Origin: Lyophyllum atratum
Lineage: Eukaryota; Basidiomycota; Agaricomycetes; Agaricales; Lyophyllaceae
Direction of reading: 5' to 3'
Length of the DNA stretch: 64,000 bases
Assembly (NCBI GenBank): GCA_014905825.1
Contig: JACGCN010000004.1
Span: forward strand, 1,302,001-1,366,000
A model generated the notes under the pieces. That model did not search any database. It was not told the origin of the DNA and saw only the letters and a list, made by a program, of their open reading frames with translations. Below are positions 24,485 through 36,425 of this stretch, piece by piece; positions within the stretch are counted from its first letter, which is position 1; every line of letters starts with the position of its first letter. The position numbers were made by a program, and so were the translations under genes.

Positions 24485-27400
24485 TCATTCGCGCTTCCTG
24501 AACATCCAAGCTGTCAACCAGGATTTCGTAGATGCGGCTTCCTGTGTTTCTGCCTCTTCGTCTTCAATCCGGTCAATCAATGCAGCCTTCTCTTCCGCCA
24601 GAACCTCGTTGAAAATAGCCTGACGAGCAGATACGTTGTGCGAACGTGCCACGGATGCGACCGACAGATGCGAGCCTGACATGCTGATGGGGCCAGAAAG
24701 GACTTCGGCATGAACCTGAAGGGTGGGCCGTTTTCCATGTTCGTGACCTGCTGATCGAGAGCGCGGCGGCCGTTGAGGGGGTTGTAAAACAGACAGGATG
24801 GATGTCGACCTTCCGCGGCCAGGACTTGGTTGGTTGCCTTCTGAGAAAGACCTGAAATTCTGAGAGGGTTCTCTTAGAAGTGAGGGTCTTCTCGGACCTT
24901 GCCCAGTGCCTGTGCTGGAAGCGGTCGTTGGTCTTCTCGGACCTTGCCCAGTGCTTGTGCTGGAAGCGGTCGCTCCACTGAGTTTGCGGCGGTATGCAGA
25001 CGGTCTTCTTGGCCGCAAAGTTTGCTCTATACCGTTTTCCCTGGATTGAACACGCCTTGAGATCGCCGGAGGTAGATCGATTTCCTCGGTGCCATCAACG
25101 CGATGAATGCTGGTCGTACTTGGATAATGAGCAAGGGGAGAAAGCTGTCCTTCTGAGATCTCCTCTGGCGAAGCGGTCTCCCCGAGCCCCAGCCATGTCC
25201 CAAGCTGGCCCGCCGCGACATCCACACACAGAGAGACCTTGAGGTCGAGAGTGTCGTCCATATCCAAAACCCCGAATGGATTTCGTGGAAGCCATAGGAC
25301 GTTATCGAAAGTTCTCGTATAGAACGGGTTATCATAGGGCAGATCAGCAGTCGTTTCATCGTCCCAAGGTACAGGCGGAGGGTGTTCGACCACAGGCCCT
25401 GTCGTATCAAGGAGGTTCGGACGTGGCCCGTTCTCCTTGGTAGATGATACACCTCCCCATGGAAACTCATGGAGAGCCGCATTCGGCGGTGCCTCGGAAA
25501 TTTGATGAGCGATTTTGTGGATGTCCTGCGACATCGAATGGAGGCGTGAAAAATCTTCACTTTGAGGACGGAAGGGGTTGGGTCGCCGACGTCGCGGGTG
25601 ATGTGGTCGATGCTGCACGGTAGAGTACGAAAAATTGACCCATTTCGGTAACCTCCAGGTCGAAATCGTTGAATGCCGATGCTGTGGGCTTATTAACCCA
25701 GCACCACTCATGTCATTGGGGTCTTTCTGGAGATCATCAGCAGTGTTCATGTCCGGTTCATCCTGAGGGGCGTGTCCGCATGTTATATCTGCCTCCTCAA
25801 TGTCGTCGAGCTCAAACTGGGCACGACACATTCGTGTCATTCTGTAGATACATCCTAAGAGGGCTGAATTATGACCAAGAACAGAAACTTACAACAGTTT
25901 TATCACCGCTGTGAATACGATCAAAAACGCAGCGAGGCCGACGTTTACGCTTTTCTTCAAAACGACCATGTATGCGAGGAAGACGGCCTATATTTATTGC
26001 ATTGAATACACGGCAGATCTGGGAGGAAGAACACGTACTTGAGCGAGAATCAAGCCTGCAGAAATGATGTCAATATGTTTCGTTGAGTATTATATGTCGA
26101 TCTCGACTAACCATCGAGTGAGTAACGAACGATACGTATAAGAATCAGTTGGCCATTTGCTTCATAATGTTTGGCGTAAACATGGATCAGCTAACGATAC
26201 GACTCGCAATTAATCGCAGGTCAAAGTCAAAAAAACAGCCATAAGCTTGCCTGGTTTTTCACCACACCTGCAATTTAACTGTCAGAAAAGAAACACCGTG
26301 ATATAAGCATGCACATACCAGATTGAATAAAAAAGTACAGAGTACCAAATGGAATTACAAATGGGTTGAAGACAGAGAATAACAATAAAACATGTATGAC
26401 GAGCAGGTGATTTGGAAGCCAATCTGGAAGGAGCTGAGGTGTGAACAGGTGCGTAAAACCTTTTAATGAGGGGCGGACTTACAGTAAAAGTTGAAGGTAC
26501 GAGGCCGTGTCCCAACTGCACGTTTGCGTCTGGATTCCGGATGAGATGGCAAGTAAGCTTATGCTGAACGCAGAAAACTTACGGAGTAACCTGACGTGAA
26601 GTACTTGGGTACATGATGAGTGGTAACTGCGATCCATATCAGCCTTAGATTCACAGACCCCACCAAGAGAGGTACATACTCCAACTAAAATAACAGGTTG
26701 TGAGCAGGTTGATATGGATGGGTCTACTCGAAGCACTCACGCAACGCGATTTCAAAACCTCCATGCATGGCAGTCGTAAAGATCACTAGCAGAAAGAAAT
26801 CAAAATTTCTCTAGGTTTCGGCTTCGAGAACAGGGACGTACGCCAACCGACGTAGAAGGGTCCTGCCGTGGGGAAACTGTCCGCAACGACCTGCAGCACA
26901 TCTGGGCGGGCGATGTCTCCTGCCGGTCTGAAGGATTGCAAGAAAGACTGCAAGGCCGCTGTGCCTACACAGAAAAAGACAAGGACGTTGACAATGAGAA
27001 ATTTATAATAGCGAGCCATGATTCTGTCATGCATGGCGGAAAGAGTCGTAATCGTGTGGGCTTTCTTGGCGATCAGCAGAAGTATAAGCGGGATGAGAAG
27101 CGCGAGAAGAGCGACGAGGAGGGTGGGTAGAAAAGACTGGATGACTTCTTCTTCCCATTGGTGCCGGTCCAGATATGCTTTCTAAGGCCAATAACTTAGT
27201 GGATATAGAAGGGTGGTGGTTTGAGAGACATACCAGACTGGGCCAAAAGAGACTGATATTCTGAATAGACACCAACCCAACCAAAAGAGAAACCGGAAAC
27301 AGCCAGAACAACGTGAAGGCCCTGGAAGGGAAAAAAACGCGTCAGCGTGTCGCTGATTGTCATTTATGTCGACTATATCTTACCAGACACCAATGTTGAC

Positions 27401-29545
27401 TACCCAGTCCTTCACGAACTAGAGGGATTATTGAGATGATAACCATCCAGGCTATGGATAGCACGTACCTCAGCGTTGAAGGAAGACTTCATGACCCTGA
27501 TCCAGTCCAGGTCTTGATACATAGGAGCCATGGATACCATACATGCAAGAGGATTGTTGGGGTGGACCGCCAAATATTTGCAGGCCCTTCTAGCGTCGGC
27601 AGGGTCGGCGAATGTGACGAAACCCGTCGACACAGGATCATAATCGTTAACAGCTTTTGATCGACTCTCTGTCACCAGAGATGAAAGCAAGTTGAGCTTC
27701 GCGGTGTAGTAGTCAATAGCGGGGACCGTTTTCCCGCGAAACAGATGGCTAAGGTTAACCAAAGGCTGATACGCGTCAAGACTGCTTCGCGGGAGATTGT
27801 GCAGCGCTTCCCATATCGTTTCCCGACGCGATGGTTGCGAAATGGAAGGACGAGTAGGCGGGTATGCCGTTGTTGGGGTGTCTGCACCATCCGAGTCCTC
27901 CGATGCTTGAGCGCGAAGCTTTCGAAATGCATATTTCGAAGATGCAACGATAACTTTCCTCGAGCGCAGGGAAAGCGACTCTCCGAGCCCAAACTCCTCC
28001 ACAAAAGGTCCCAGGACTTGGATTAGCTGATTCATGCGGGCATCCTCGTCCAGAGCGGCCTCCTGCGGCTCTCCGCGCTCCAAGTCAACTGCAACAGAAC
28101 GTCGTTTTCTCGCAATTTCGGCAGCTCTATTATTCCCTGAAGCAATAGGCATATTGGCATTTCGTCTGTCCATAGCCGCCTTGACTGCGGTCAAAGCTTG
28201 ATTCGCCAGCTTGATATGCGCCGTTTCCAGAAGACGTAGAATCTCCTCTCGTCGCTCCAGCAAGGAAGCTATTTCGGTCATCTTGCGGGCAATAATCACT
28301 CGTTCGATCACTGGAACGTTATCTGTGCTCCGCGAAGCAGTAGAGCCTGGATCCTGCTTTCCTTTCGACTCTGTTACATCTCCCGCTGATATAAGGGGAA
28401 TAGGTGGTAAATGCGCCGGTATTCTCTTCGCCCGATTGAAAATAAATGCGAAAGATTTATTTAAAAAGCCGGGTTGAGTGGACGATGTGATTCCCATGGA
28501 GGGCTTCTCGAGTTTTCGAGACAGATAATATTCGAAATATTCCTTGAGGTCCTTCTCCTTGCGGAGAGGCGGGGGAATATTCGAGACCATGACGGTCCGT
28601 AGTCTGAGTCCTGTATTAGGATGATCGCGATCAGGAATGGGGACGTCTGCAAAGCCGTATTGGGGATGAGGGTGTGGATGATATTGAAGGTCGGTTTCCG
28701 TGGATGCTACGCGCTTGGAGAGCAGCTCAAGACTGGTTTTCCGCAATTTGAACGCTCCGTTGCATATCCACAGTACTGTTGCCATCCATGACAGGGTAAC
28801 CCAGAAGAGTAAACATATATGAATCCACAGCAGCGATTGCCCCTTTGCTGTCGTAACAAGTGACGAGATGGAGGCCCTGGTCATTGATTTTGGAGGGACT
28901 GCCATTTCAGAGAATTCGACGTGAATAGGAAACAGGATAGGAAACGTCGTAAGAGTGTGAAGCAAGGCGAACCAGACTGTAAATGTCATCAATTACAGAG
29001 AACTGCATCGGAAGATATAATACACACAACAGGCACGCAGGAAACGGACGTATAGTGTCGCGTCAATGCCTCGTAGTTCCAGCATTTTTGGTTCCGGAAA
29101 TTGGATGGCTTGTTTGACCCATGAAAGCGGCCATCCTCTGGGTGTCGGTGGGGAAGGGTTTCTATATTTTTGTGAGGACAGCTGACATCGGAAAATGAGG
29201 AGTCTTACTTGGCCCATGACCTGCCTTGATATAGACTAAGATAATTGACCGTAAGAAGTACTTAACAAGGTACGTTTGCTCCAACAAAGCGAAGGACACG
29301 CACTATCCAAACTCCCATGATTCACGAGGTCCAAGTCCTTCTCTGGTTTCCCTCGTGCGGCCTTTCCGCCTCCTCCTCTTCATGAGCTCTTGACCGGTAA
29401 CACATAATATCGTGATACCAATTGCAATGACTGACTGATTGATAAGACCGCTATATACCATGTTCATGAGTATGAGAACCAACGCAAAACTGGAGCAGGT
29501 GTACCTATAGTTTTTAGAAAATGGCCGCCCTTGAATGTCAGCCAT
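24485..29545 (-). CDS. CSC1/OSCA-type (DUF221) mechanosensitive cation channel
   Basis: ATG at 29545 (MADIQGRPFSKN). N-terminal helices include SGLINQSVIAIGITILCVTG, and a motif typical of the family follows: the segment before GIDATLYVRFLRAC. Next is TFPILFPIHV and a long cytosolic loop with the RNA-recognition-like fold (LRTVMVSNIPPPLRKEKDLKEYF, DPVSTGFVTFADPADARRAC). The 7TM channel core follows (FVKDWVVNIGVWAFTLFWLFPVS, SFLPTLLVALLALLIPLILL, KFLIVNVLVFFCVGTA, FTTAMHGGFEIALLGVPLI, IVRYSLDGLILAQAVFLAYMVVLKK). The cytosolic tail of about 430 residues has YDNPFYTRTFDNVLWLPRNP, as in fungal CSC1 proteins, and a 15-residue tandem repeat. Relatives are osmosensitive or stretch-gated, calcium-permeable channels; the fungal ones are only partly characterised. 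At about 1150 residues it is long for the family because of loop and tail. Confidence 0.88.
24885..24974 (-). repeat. Two-copy 45-base tandem repeat in the channel tail
   Basis: Units 24885-24929 and 24930-24974 differ at two positions and encode two copies of a 15-residue block containing TGQGPRRP. The reading frame is preserved. This is a recent in-frame duplication in a disordered region. Confidence 0.9.
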
Positions 29546-30138
29546 AGCTTGTCATAAAAAACGTCAATAGGGTCGTCCAGTAAGAGCGGTCGTCAGCAAT
29601 AAACTTGGTCGGTAGTGCCAGGGAGGAAGCAGTAGCTCGAAGGAACCTCATGAGTGGTGCCAGAGTCCTTGATCTACTACACGTGACATTTAGCAGCTTC
29701 GATGAGATCAGACGCCGGGCCCCAGGGCCCGGGTCCCACGTCCGATCATCCCTGATCACCCCCACTGTCCATTGACCCTGAAGGTAACCTGGTGTCTGCC
29801 TCCGGATTTCGGAAGCACGGGCTGGCCTGAGCTGGCAGTGCATACACTTGATTCTGTCGGTATAGCGGCCAACACTGTATCGTTCGGACTTGACTGCATA
29901 ATATACTGAAAAGCAAGTATTCTTCTCTAAGCGAGGCTTGGGGTCTCGATGTGAATTAGTCTGATTGACAGCAGATTTATTCTCTTCCATGATCTCATAA
30001 ATTTTTATACACAAACATACACCTCTCGAATCCCCAGCATTCGGCGGCGATGGGACTATGCCAGTAATATACTAGTAGTAGTACTAATATTACTACATAT
30101 CACACAGGCTCCATCGTAAATAAAGCAGCTCAGGGATT
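29546..30138. other. Intergenic region with GC-rich palindrome
   Basis: 593 bases between DPP5 and the channel gene, both minus strand. A CACGTG E-box lies at 29680-29685, 135 bases before the channel start. A GC-rich block with paired GGGCCC motifs lies at about 29711-29735. Short imperfect TAC/GTA repeats lie at 30066-30096. A minus-strand open frame (29538-30014) shows no domain and I do not call it. Confidence 0.5.
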
Positions 30139-33100
30139 TCATTCCTTCCCGACAAATTCATTAAACCACCTAAACACCTCGTAATGCCACTTGAGACTAG
30201 GAAAAACAGTTAAACGAGCCGTTTATAGTAAAAATGCAGGCCAGAACAGTACCTGTTTCCATGGTTGAGGACCCAATGGTTTTCATCTGGGAAGATGACC
30301 AGCCGGCTTCGAACACCACGCCTAATGGCGGCAGCGATTAGCAGTCACGAAGATATCCTTAGCATAAGACGTACTGTTGCAAGGCATGGAATGCACCAAT
30401 GCTCTCTGTTTCCGGAAGACGGTAGTCTTTGCTACCGTGGATGAGAAGCTGGGGTGTATTCCAATTGCTCACGAAGTTCGAGGGGCTGAACCTGGAGAGC
30501 CGAATTGTCAATGTAGGTCCTCGACCAGCACGGAGGGCTCACTTTTCAGATAGCGCCTTGCTCTTCTTTTCCCATGGTCTACGTCGAATTCTGTCACTGC
30601 ATCTACAACGACATCATGTCAAGGCGTACCTTCCTCCCCATTCATGATTGAACTATACCATTTTATGAATAAGATACAGTAATAAACCATGAAAAGAAAG
30701 CAACATACGAAGAAAAGTTCGTCGGTGGAATAGCCGTTGTAATTGGAGTCAAACACCTATGTTTCAATGTAAGGGGTGGTGTAAGCAGCGCAACATGATT
30801 CTCACCCCGTCGTGACACACGAGCGCCTGTTCACATACCATCAGAATTAGCACCTGAGTCTATCACTGGAGTATGTATACCTTAAAGTTGAAATCATATT
30901 CGGGATGTCCTTGAATCCAACTGCGAAACATCGACCATGAGCACCGGAGGACTAAAGCTCCACGAAAATGACAAACTTGATTGCGTAACCACCCCAGCTA
31001 GCGCCCGCTGCGACTGCGCGGTCAGGATCGATCTATTGAGGTGTTCAAAATTGCTGCAAAATGTTGGACTAGCTCAATGTACCTCAGGATACGCATCCAG
31101 TGCGTACTTCCAACCCTTCTGCATGTCTACAAATGGCTTACCACCCCAATCTTCAGCAATGGCATCCGTAAATTCTAGGCCTCGCTGTGAGGGGGGTGAA
31201 AGAGAAGCTGGACATTCCACGTACCTTGACCAAAGGTGGTGCTCCCAGTGGGGTTGATCATAATGACGAAGTATCCTTGCTGAGTGAACACTGGAAAATC
31301 AGGGGTTCAGCACACACAACGTCTATCGCTGAAGACTAGATTGAATTACTATTGGGATTCCACCTGTTCGACCATTGGTCCTCCCAAGCGCCCTGAGGTC
31401 CTGGATGGCTAATTAGACAGAGAAAAGAAGAAGTGGAGGGACAAACCTCCATGAATGAGAAGTACAACAGGCCACTTCTTCTTCTCGTTCTCCTTCCACC
31501 CACGAGGCTTCAAAGCCCATCCCTGGACATTCTTGTCACGGGCGCCTTTGAACCAGAAGGACTCGCCTTGGCTCAGAGACTTGTCCTTAAGCGCAGACTC
31601 AGTCAAGCGCGTAATCTGTTCTGCCTGACCCTCAAAACGTAGAGGTTCTTCATTCTGAAGAATAGCCTCCTCGAGTCTCTTGAGGTCACGAATGATGAAG
31701 ACGTCATTGGGAGACGTCAGAGAGGATTGGCTGAACAGAAGCCTTCCGGTGAAAAGTGGCTGGATGCCGGATGCAGCCTTGCTGCCGGTAAGAGCAACAG
31801 GGGTAACATACTTCTTGGGTAAGTCCGGGTTTGTCGTAGATTGTGAAGGCGTGGGGGGTATAGGCAAGACGAATACTTTTACTTTCGCTTCATCTCCAGC
31901 CGTGAAGTAGATGAAGTTTCCTTCCTTGGAGAACTGGCGAAGATTTAGACCATTGTCACAGAGTGAAAGCATTCAGCTCACAGCCAGGGTATCTGGAGAA
32001 CGATCCCATCCTTGTGTCAGAGTATATCTGACATCTTTTTCGAGATCGTAGATCACAATCTTCGCCCTGTATAAGGTTAGAGGAAGTGGTGGAATGGTAT
32101 GGGAACTCTGCAGACCTGTCAGCCTCGTAGCCATCCTGATCCAGCTCCAGCCAAGCAGCTTTGGTAGCCTGGGTATTCAAAATCGGGCTATGAATGGCAC
32201 CTTGCTTGCCAGAGGTGAGCTCCCGTGCTTTGTGTTCACCCTCGATGTCCGTGATGTAAACCTACACAGGCGTCAACGCAAGCTCATAATGAACGGCTGA
32301 TACAAACATTCTGCTTAGTGTGCCATGCCTCATCGAGCTCAGGGTCCTTCGTTGTGTAGATGACGAAGTTCTTGGACACGTCGAAATCGTCGGTTCCGCC
32401 GAAGGGCTCAACTGGAGAACTCTGAAGAATCTAATCAGAAATGGCCCCACACAGGTTCAACGGAGCTCTTACGTGTTTTGTACCCCTGAGCAAGTCGGTG
32501 AATTGTTCGCTGAAGACCCACTTCCGATCTGGGTCCTGAACCAAGCGAACACTAAATAATGATGGTTTCTTGTTTCCAACCCAAGTGTCCCAGTGGCGTT
32601 CATAAGTCTTGTCATAAACATAGGCCGTATTGCCCCGTGCGTCCCAAGCCTCGTCTTGCTCCTTAACAGAGGTTAGGTTCCCATCGGGCCATACGTTGTC
32701 AGAGAAGATCAGATGCCCAGTGGTCTGGGAATAACGGAAGTTGGTCGCCGACTTGTTGGGCAGCTTGGCAATGAGGACGGGGGGTTCAGGCGTTTCCAGC
32801 ACTCCAACTTGTCCTTCAGATTGGGCCTCAAATTTGAGATCGATGGCGTAGACTTCCAGAATGCCATCCGCTTCGACGACATGCGCAACTGTACGAGATT
32901 TGATCCAAAAAGCCTCTCCACCTTTCTCAAGCTGCACATTTATCAGTTTGTTAAGTTGTGGGCGATGAAGAGACACACACCGGGATCTCTAACGGCTTCA
33001 CATTTGACTCGATGGGAGCTAGTAAGATGGATTTCTTGTTCCTGGAGTTGGAAATCAGTCTCATCTGGACCAAAGGACTTGGTGGGATCGAGCTCACTTC

Positions 33101-33380
33101 TTATCCTTCAAGGAGTATTCACTGATAGGCACCAGGACAAGATCACCAGCGTCGTTTGCAACACCAGCACCGGGTCGCCTCAATTGGATCTATACCATAG
33201 ATAAGATGGTTGCTTCTAACGCATGAGATGGATCCAAACCAGGTCCTTTGGCGAGAAGACGTCGGGCCCTTCCTTGAAGGTGAACTCTTGAACGGACGCC
33301 ATTGGTTTGGAGGCTGGGGAAGAAGGTGATGGGAAGGGTATTTGGGCCGTCAAGCCCAGGAAAGCAAAAGGGAACCGCAT
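30139..33380 (-). CDS. DPP5: Secreted dipeptidyl-peptidase 5 (S9C family)
   Basis: ATG at 33380 starts a short signal peptide (MRFPFAFLGLTA). Exons give the propeller region: MASVQEFTFKEGPDVFSP, DLVLVPISEYSLKDKK, FRYSQTTGHLIFSDNVW, RHWDTWVGNKKPSLFSV, GGTDDFDVSKNFVIYTTKDP. The alpha/beta-hydrolase domain has VVLLIHGGPQGAW, MINPTGSTTFGQ, the nucleophile elbow GASWGGYAIN (split by an intron near 30975), LLIHGSKDYRLPET (Asp) and FPDENHWVLN (His). All three catalytic residues are present. The end is FRWFNEFVGKE. Fungal DPP5 is an exopeptidase cleaving Xaa-Ala, His-Ser and Ser-Tyr dipeptides from N-termini, secreted for protein nutrition. More than ten introns. Confidence 0.93.
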
Positions 33381-33658
33381 GCGCTCTCAGAAGGCTTCCA
33401 GCCAAGGATGGCTGATCGTTGAGGCTAGTTGACAAGTCACATTTCTCATGCGAGCAACTGCGCATATGGCGCAACTCACGAGACCCGTGTAAAGTCAGGA
33501 ACAAGGATCCGAATTATTAACCGCTCATGGATAAGATAGCAGGGCTTCACATCTCTGGGGACCTTGTGGTTCAAGTAATGCGTTTGCATGAGATAGAATG
33601 CACACGCCGACATATGGTATACAAACTAAAAAAAAATCAAAAACAAAATCACACATTA

Positions 33659-34630
33659 CTCGCTCATGGCATCCTCATCTTCCCCTGCAACTTCGGCCCC
33701 GATTCGCTCTTCTGGCGTGAGGGCGCCTGGGCCTTCTATCTGTGTAACCTCGCCTGTTTCGGAGTCCCACCGGGCAATTAAACCCACCCGGAACGCGACC
33801 ATTTTGTGTCCGATCAATTTTAAAAGCTGGGCTTGTTCGCCGGTCAATGGCTTGCCCTTTTTGCAGAGTTCGTGGGGACTCGTCAGTATCGGAACACCCT
33901 TGTTCATCGATGTTGTCAGGCCCAGTTTCCGTAGCTGAGGTTCCTCATTATGAGGGAAGGGCTCTGGAGGATCTGAATGGTGTCGCAACACAGGTCCAAC
34001 AGGGAGAATGACTGTCTGGCTTGCGAAGTTGCCTGCCCGAGCAAAATCTGGTTGTTTGAAGTCCACAAACCAATCGATGACTTCTTGTGGAGGAGTGTCC
34101 GTGAATAATACACCGACTTGGCCTTTTATTTGCTAGTATCCAAGAGTCGTAAGCCAGGGTTGGGATGGAGTAGTTGGAGACGTACTTTGGCGAGCTTATG
34201 GATCCCTGCACGATGCTCTTCCTCCGGAGTCAACCCCAATGCCTTCGCCATCACTGCACCACGACCAAAGAATATCCGAGCAGAGCTGTATTCTCGTACA
34301 TGAGCGCTTGCGGAATGAGAGTAGTGGTAGACGAACTCTTTCCATAGCTTCCTCACTGTCTTCAGATGTGCATTGCGCATAGACCCAACTTCGAACAACC
34401 AACAATATTTCCACTTTTCAGAGTTCTCTTGGAGCTGATAAGAAATGTCTGTGAGCAAAAACTAGCAGAGGAGCATCGAGATATCGATAAACCTCCTGCA
34501 TCATAGCACTTTTTTGCTCCTTCGTTTTCTTGGCGACTTTCGTCAGAGAAACTGCGCAAAACAATCAGCAAAAGCCAATGGTATGAACTCGTTCGTTCTT
34601 GCCTAGCTTTGAACGCTTCGATCTAGGCAT
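33659..34630 (-). CDS. MRT4: Ribosome assembly factor MRT4
   Basis: ATG at 34630 starts MPRSKRSKL, then across a GC-AG intron VSLTKVAKKTKEQKSAMMQE. This is the hallmark basic MRT4 N-terminus. It continues YCWLFEVGSMRNAHLKTVRK, SARIFFGRGAVMAKALGLTPEEEH (L10/P0-like domain), GQVGVLFTDTPPQEVIDWF, FARAGNFASQTVILP, PQLRKLGLTTSMNKGVPIL and CKKGKPLTGEQAQLLKLIGHKMVAFRVGLIARW. The last exon ends in an acidic tail. MRT4 is the nucleolar paralogue of P0 that holds the stalk site on pre-60S particles until P0 replaces it. Length about 240 residues, normal. Its start is 99 bases from that of DOHH on the other strand. Confidence 0.94.
34552..34602 (-). other. GC-AG intron after a 28-base first exon of MRT4
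   Basis: The minus strand reads CTAG|GCAAGAAC at the donor and GCGCAG|TTTCTC at the acceptor. The 51-base removal joins SKRSKL to VSLTKVAKK in frame, matching the conserved MRT4 N-terminus. No GT donor nearby gives the same reading frame. Confidence 0.75.
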
Positions 34631-34729
34631 GGTCGGTTTTGAGGAGAGGTCGAGATGTGATGAATTTTGAAGTCCGCCAAAAAATATATTTGGCCACTGC
34701 TACTCGCCGATCATCAGGTGCAATCTACA
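34631..34729. promoter_or_regulatory. Bidirectional promoter shared by MRT4 and DOHH
   Basis: Only 99 bases separate the two start codons, so both 5' UTRs and core promoters lie here or overlap the genes. An AT-rich run (34680-34690) is the only clear compositional feature. Confidence 0.7.
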
Positions 34730-35984
34730 ATGATAACCGCATCCGACCTCCAAACTTTGGAGGATTCCCTGCTCAATAAGTCTGGGAACATCCCTTTACA
34801 TTCTCGATTTCGTGCCCTGTTTACTCTGAAAGCTCTGAAAACCGATGATGCTGTCCGCATCATCTCTGAGGGTGTGTACTTTGATCTAATCTCCTTGTGA
34901 TGTGCAAACTAATATCATATACAGGTTTCCAGGATTCTTCTGCTTTGTTAAAACATGAGCTAGCATATTGTCTTGGCCAAATGAAGCTCGATTCGGCGCT
35001 TCCAGCGCTTGAAAAGACGCTTCGAGACAAGTCCGAAGATCCTATGGTCCGCCACGAAGTGCGTCTAATTCGCCTTTAAATCAGTTAGAAATTATCGAAC
35101 AGACTCATGTCACGATAGGCGGCTGAAGCGATGGGAGCTATATCCACCTCATCTTCTGTCCCTGTTCTCAAAGAGTTTCTATCCGATTCCGAGCGCACCG
35201 TAAGGGAAACCTGCGAGATTGCCATTGCTAAAATTGAATGGGATAATTCTGAAGAGGGGAAGAACCACTGGACAAGCTTAAAGGAAGACACCGTTCCGTA
35301 AGTGATATAAATCCGTGCATAGATCTAATCCTGAGGGTTATCTAGACTTTATACCTCAATTGATCCTGCCCCAGCGACGTCTGGTCTTCTGTTAGGAACC
35401 CCTAAACCCGATGCCGTCTCATCAAGTAGTGTCGCAGATCTTCAATCAAAACTTCTCGATACGGGGCTCCCTCTCTTCGAGCGATACCGCGCGATGTTCG
35501 CGCTCCGAAATATTGGCACTCCAGCAGCTGTAGATGCTCTTGCCTCTGGATTTACGGACAGCAGTGCTTTGTTCAAGTAAGCACTGACACAGCATGACTC
35601 TCTCGTTAACCTGACAGCATATCCAGGCATGAGATTGCATTTATCTTCGGGCAGCTTCTTTCTCCGCACTCAATACCATCGCTGTTAGGAGTCTTACAAG
35701 ATGACAAGGAGTCCGAAATGGTGCGACATGAGGCAGCTGAGGCTTTAGGAGGCATAGCGACTCCAGAAGTACTTCCTCACTTGAGAGAATGGATGAACAA
35801 GGAAGACGCGCCCAGAGTCGTTCGCGAGAGTTGCCAGATTGCCATAGACATGTGGGAGGTGCGTTGAACAGTGCTACTCATAGATGCATCCGATCTAACG
35901 CACGAAAATTAGCACGAAAACTCAGATGAATTTCAATATGCAAATGGCCTTGGGATAACGACTCCAATTGCCGTCGTTGGCTAG
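34730..35984 (+). CDS. LIA1: Deoxyhypusine hydroxylase
   Basis: ATG at 34730 ([15 protein letters not shown]). Two halves of HEAT-like repeats each carry the His-Glu iron ligands: [12 protein letters not shown] and [10 protein letters not shown] in the N-half, [12 protein letters not shown] and [10 protein letters not shown] in the C-half. The four HE pairs are the complete di-iron site. Stop at 35982-35984 after TPIAVVG. The enzyme hydroxylates deoxyhypusine on eIF5A, finishing the hypusine needed for translation of difficult peptides. Introns interrupt both halves. Length about 315 residues, normal for the family. Confidence 0.95.
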
Positions 35985-36425
35985 CAATTTTTTGGTACTC
36001 GAGTACGGATGGGGTCCGGGCTTCTCTCTGTGTACGTTGAATGATTCTAAAACTGTCCAGGAAGTCAACCATAAGAGAGAAAATTAAAGTGAAGAACAGG
36101 TACCCCAGACTCCTATACTGATGAGACAAATTTCGCAGTCTGCGAAGACAGTACAATAAGATTGTATCTGGGCGAACGCGATTACGATTCATATGCTGCT
36201 GGCATAATGTGCCTCGCGGTTACGATCAGATACTCAAATGTCCTTGCCACCCTTTTCTGGGCGCTCCAACCTTCTCCAACCCCGTACAGGGTCCGTGGTG
36301 CCTCTTCAACCGCGTGTGTTCTGGCACCTCGAGAAGCTACAGCTGCTGATATTCCCGTATAATTGAACTACATTCGGACCGAGAATCTGCGCCACAAACA
36401 TTCTGTCCAAATCACCATCGCCGGC
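35985..36425. other. Convergent intergenic region
   Basis: 441 bases between DOHH and the SRPK-like kinase. If the kinase has one more 3' exon it would fall here, but the alternative frame gives no conserved sequence. Nothing else seen. Confidence 0.4.

Noticed and set aside
29538..30014. Minus-strand open frame of 158 codons
   Set aside because: No domain, odd composition, starts inside an AT-rich region and overlaps the promoter of the channel gene.
30085..30093. TAATATTAC in a small inverted repeat, as in replication origins of small circular DNA viruses
   Set aside because: A nine-base match is expected about once by chance in a window this size on both strands, the stem is only about six bases, and there is no replication gene nearby.
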